Below, in pieces: positions 3,970 through 5,802 of a stretch of DNA of 5,802 nt. The stretch is taken from assembly GCA_946405045.1 (NCBI GenBank), contig CAMJFV010000144.1:1-5802 (forward strand), in the 5' to 3' direction. Position 1 is the first letter of the stretch. Each line of letters begins with the position of its first letter. The stretch is from an uncultured Bacteroidales bacterium (GTDB lineage: Bacteria; Bacteroidota; Bacteroidia; Bacteroidales; Paludibacteraceae). Below the pieces are notes generated by a model. It searched no databases. It had not been told where the DNA came from and worked only from the letters and a program-made list of their open reading frames with translations. Position numbers and translations under genes: made by a program.

Positions 3970-5802
3970 TTAATTTGTTTTCTCTCTTTTCTTAAAATTG
4001 AATCGCAAACCTGCGTAAGCCATAGCTCCATGTGTCGGACCCCATACCTGCGTCGCATCAAACTGATCACTCCAAGGATTTGAAGCGGATATGATAGGAT
4101 CTTTCATCTTATAAGCAGTCAGGTTTTCTCCTCCGACATATACTGTGAAATGACGGAACTCTCTAGATATTTGTGCCTGTAATTGGAAGAATGCAGGATA
4201 AGTTGTCTGGTTATACAATTTACCTTTTCCATTAATCTGACCTGTTATATCAAAATGCCAGATGTCAAGATTTGATTTAAAACCGAGTGTAAGCAATCCT
4301 TTTATACGCGAAGTGAATGGTTGAGTGCAGAGCATACCATCAAAGGTTGTACGGACATCATTAAAGCGACATGCCGCAGTCACGTCCAAAAAGTCTCCAA
4401 ATGGATATGTCGCATCCACCTGTATTGTATGACTATAGTTTTTTCCATCCAAATTTTCAAATGAGACGGTATGTTCGCCATTTTTTCCGTCGACGTTCAC
4501 AACCAAACTATTTTGAAAATTAGTAAAATAATATTCTGCGTTCACCTCCAGATTTTTGTTGTGAATTGGGAATGTGAAATTAGTGGAGAATCCATAATTC
4601 CATGCCTCTTCCTGTTTTAAGTTTTTCTCAAAGTAGAAATGTCTTCCGGATGCCAGCAGATGGGAATTTTCCGCCAGACAATGTGGTGTTCGTCTTCCTT
4701 TTCCAGTGGAAGCTCGGAATGTGACTATGTCGGATGGGGAATATTTGAAATGGACACGTGGCGTGAAAAAACCGTCGTCATATTTTGATGAATAGTCCCA
4801 GCGTACACCAACCATGGCGGTAAATTTACGGTGCAGTTTGTATGTGTATTGGGTATATATTCCAGGAACGATCTCTTTGTCTATGCTTTTATCAGACAAA
4901 AACAAAGATGAGGCTTCATCATATTTGTCGCAGTTAAGAGAGATTCCTGACGCAAGATTATGTCTTGTTGAAAAATCTGCCTCATACAGAAGTTGTGCAT
5001 AACCGTTTTTCTGCACAACATTGTAGTAGGAATGGCCAAAAGCATTATCGGCGTCGTGCCATGATCCGTGTAAAATAAGGGCTACAGAGGCATCCTTTTC
5101 TGAGTTCAGGAACAAAGCATTCTTCCATTGGAACGCATATCTGTTCGTCTCTATACCTACATGATAAAGAGGTATGTCACTGTTGTTTTCATCTGAGCTT
5201 ATCATGCCACTTTTACGTTCATCTCGGAGAATATTGAACAAAATTTGGCTAGCATACTTTTTAGAGATATATGCCCATCTGTGAATCAGATTATATTGTC
5301 GTTGACGGGGCATATCCATAAAATTGTCATTATTGCCATCATGCTCCATTTGCTGGTTTTCGAAATGAAGCATCAGGTTTGTAGACAAACGGTCGTTGAG
5401 ATGAATATTGCCATCCACGTTAGCCTCGTATTTTAGGTTTGAATTAACAAACAGATTTCCGTTTATGCTTTCCTCATCTTTAGGTTTCTTGAATTCTATG
5501 TTGATCTGTCCTGTGGTGCTTTCGTATCCATTTTTCACACTTGATGCACCCTTGCTCACTTGAATGGATTGCATCCATGTGCCCGGTATGTAACTAAGGC
5601 TGTACGGTATGGCGGCTCCACGCAGGTTAGGAACATTCTCTATCAGCATCTGAACATACTTTCCGTTCAAACCTAGCAGTTTAATCTGTTTAGCTCCCGT
5701 CGCCGCATCGCTATAAGAGGCATCGACGGAAGGGTTTGTTGTGAAGGATTCTCCCAGATTACAACAGGCTGCACGGACCAATTGTCCAGTGCCGATAAAA
5801 TC
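3970..5802 (-). CDS. TonB-dependent outer-membrane receptor, metal-uptake type, 5' partial
   Basis: The frame runs off the right edge, so the TTG at 5781 is not the start. About 610 residues are visible, beginning DFIGTGQLVRAACCNLGESF within the plug domain. The signal peptide, any carboxypeptidase-D-like repeat and the TonB box lie beyond the window. The plug continues through VDASYSDAATGAKQIKLLGL and MQSIQVSKGASSVKNGYES to GQINIEFKKP (visible residue about 107). The rest is a 22-strand barrel with alternating aromatic strands, including RASTGKGRRTPHCLAEN, and ends at AYAGLRFNF. The AACCNLxESF and SYSDAATGAKQI phrases are typical of a Bacteroidetes receptor group found with HMA proteins. An early barrel loop is rich in Met, His and Asp (MEHDGNNDNFMDM, 5308-5349) and could contact metal. 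Substrate is unproven; copper, another metal or a metal chelate are candidates. Seven extra residues (KKREKTN) follow the usual terminal Phe. The HMA gene follows after 12 nt and is likely cotranscribed. Confidence 0.9.
   Translation of the reverse strand, partial: DFIGTGQLVRAACCNLGESFTTNPSVDASYSDAATGAKQIKLLGLNGKYVQMLIENVPNLRGAAIPYSLSYIPGTWMQSIQVSKGASSVKNGYESTTGQINIEFKKPKDEESINGNLFVNSNLKYEANVDGNIHLNDRLSTNLMLHFENQQMEHDGNNDNFMDMPRQRQYNLIHRWAYISKKYASQILFNILRDERKSGMISSDENNSDIPLYHVGIETNRYAFQWKNALFLNSEKDASVALILHGSWHDADNAFGHSYYNVVQKNGYAQLLYEADFSTRHNLASGISLNCDKYDEASSLFLSDKSIDKEIVPGIYTQYTYKLHRKFTAMVGVRWDYSSKYDDGFFTPRVHFKYSPSDIVTFRASTGKGRRTPHCLAENSHLLASGRHFYFEKNLKQEEAWNYGFSTNFTFPIHNKNLEVNAEYYFTNFQNSLVVNVDGKNGEHTVSFENLDGKNYSHTIQVDATYPFGDFLDVTAACRFNDVRTTFDGMLCTQPFTSRIKGLLTLGFKSNLDIWHFDITGQINGKGKLYNQTTYPAFFQLQAQISREFRHFTVYVGGENLTAYKMKDPIISASNPWSDQFDATQVWGPTHGAMAYAGLRFNFKKREKTN

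Noticed and set aside
5781..5781. TTG at 5781 as the start of the TonB receptor
   Set aside because: The frame continues to the window edge with plausible plug sequence (DFIGTGQ), and a receptor without leader and TonB box would be non-functional; the gene is simply cut by the window.

Overview
The window looks like a chromosomal segment from a Bacteroidales bacterium, most likely Prevotella or a close relative. The evidence is the Bacteroidetes-type M20 deacylase, the RNase H1 with an N-terminal hybrid-binding domain, the GldA-type ATPase, the TonB receptor paired with a small metal-binding protein, promoter boxes of the TAnnTTTG type, and starts with little Shine-Dalgarno sequence. The genus is an inference; no rRNA or other marker is present.

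Left part (1-2968), plus strand. The window opens in the last 70 or so codons of a gene whose Gly-Met-Glu-Lys repeat tail is typical of Rpn-family (PD-(D/E)XK) nucleases. After a short spacer with a hairpin and a -7 promoter box comes a tight three-gene run: argE-like M20 deacylase (324-1385), RNase H1 (1382-2008, ATGA overlap) and a GldA-like ABC ATPase (2015-2932). It ends in a clear intrinsic terminator (2939-2968). The three products have no obvious common pathway, and no permease accompanies the ATPase.

Middle (2969-3655) has no convincing protein gene but a lot of structure. A 176-bp inverted-repeat element (3022-3197) is made of two divergent arms of about 74 bp around a 29-nt spacer. 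It is followed by a good Bacteroidetes promoter (3271-3302) and about 300 nt holding four near-perfect stem-loops, the first at the predicted transcription start and the last being the terminator of the converging operon. This may be a small structured RNA, or a tiny hydrophobic-protein gene with a structured leader.

Right part (3656-5802), minus strand. A TonB-dependent receptor (5' end beyond the window) is followed 12 nt later by a small heavy-metal-associated (HMA, MxCxxC) protein. Together they look like an outer-membrane metal uptake pair. The HMA gene carries an apparent one-base frameshift in an A6-C-T7 run just after its natural start. Restoring one base gives a textbook signal peptide, so the gene is a mutant, a slippage switch or a sequencing error.

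No CRISPR array, tRNA, rRNA or complete transposase was seen. The items most worth following up are the HMA frameshift, the candidate RNA locus and the inverted-repeat element.
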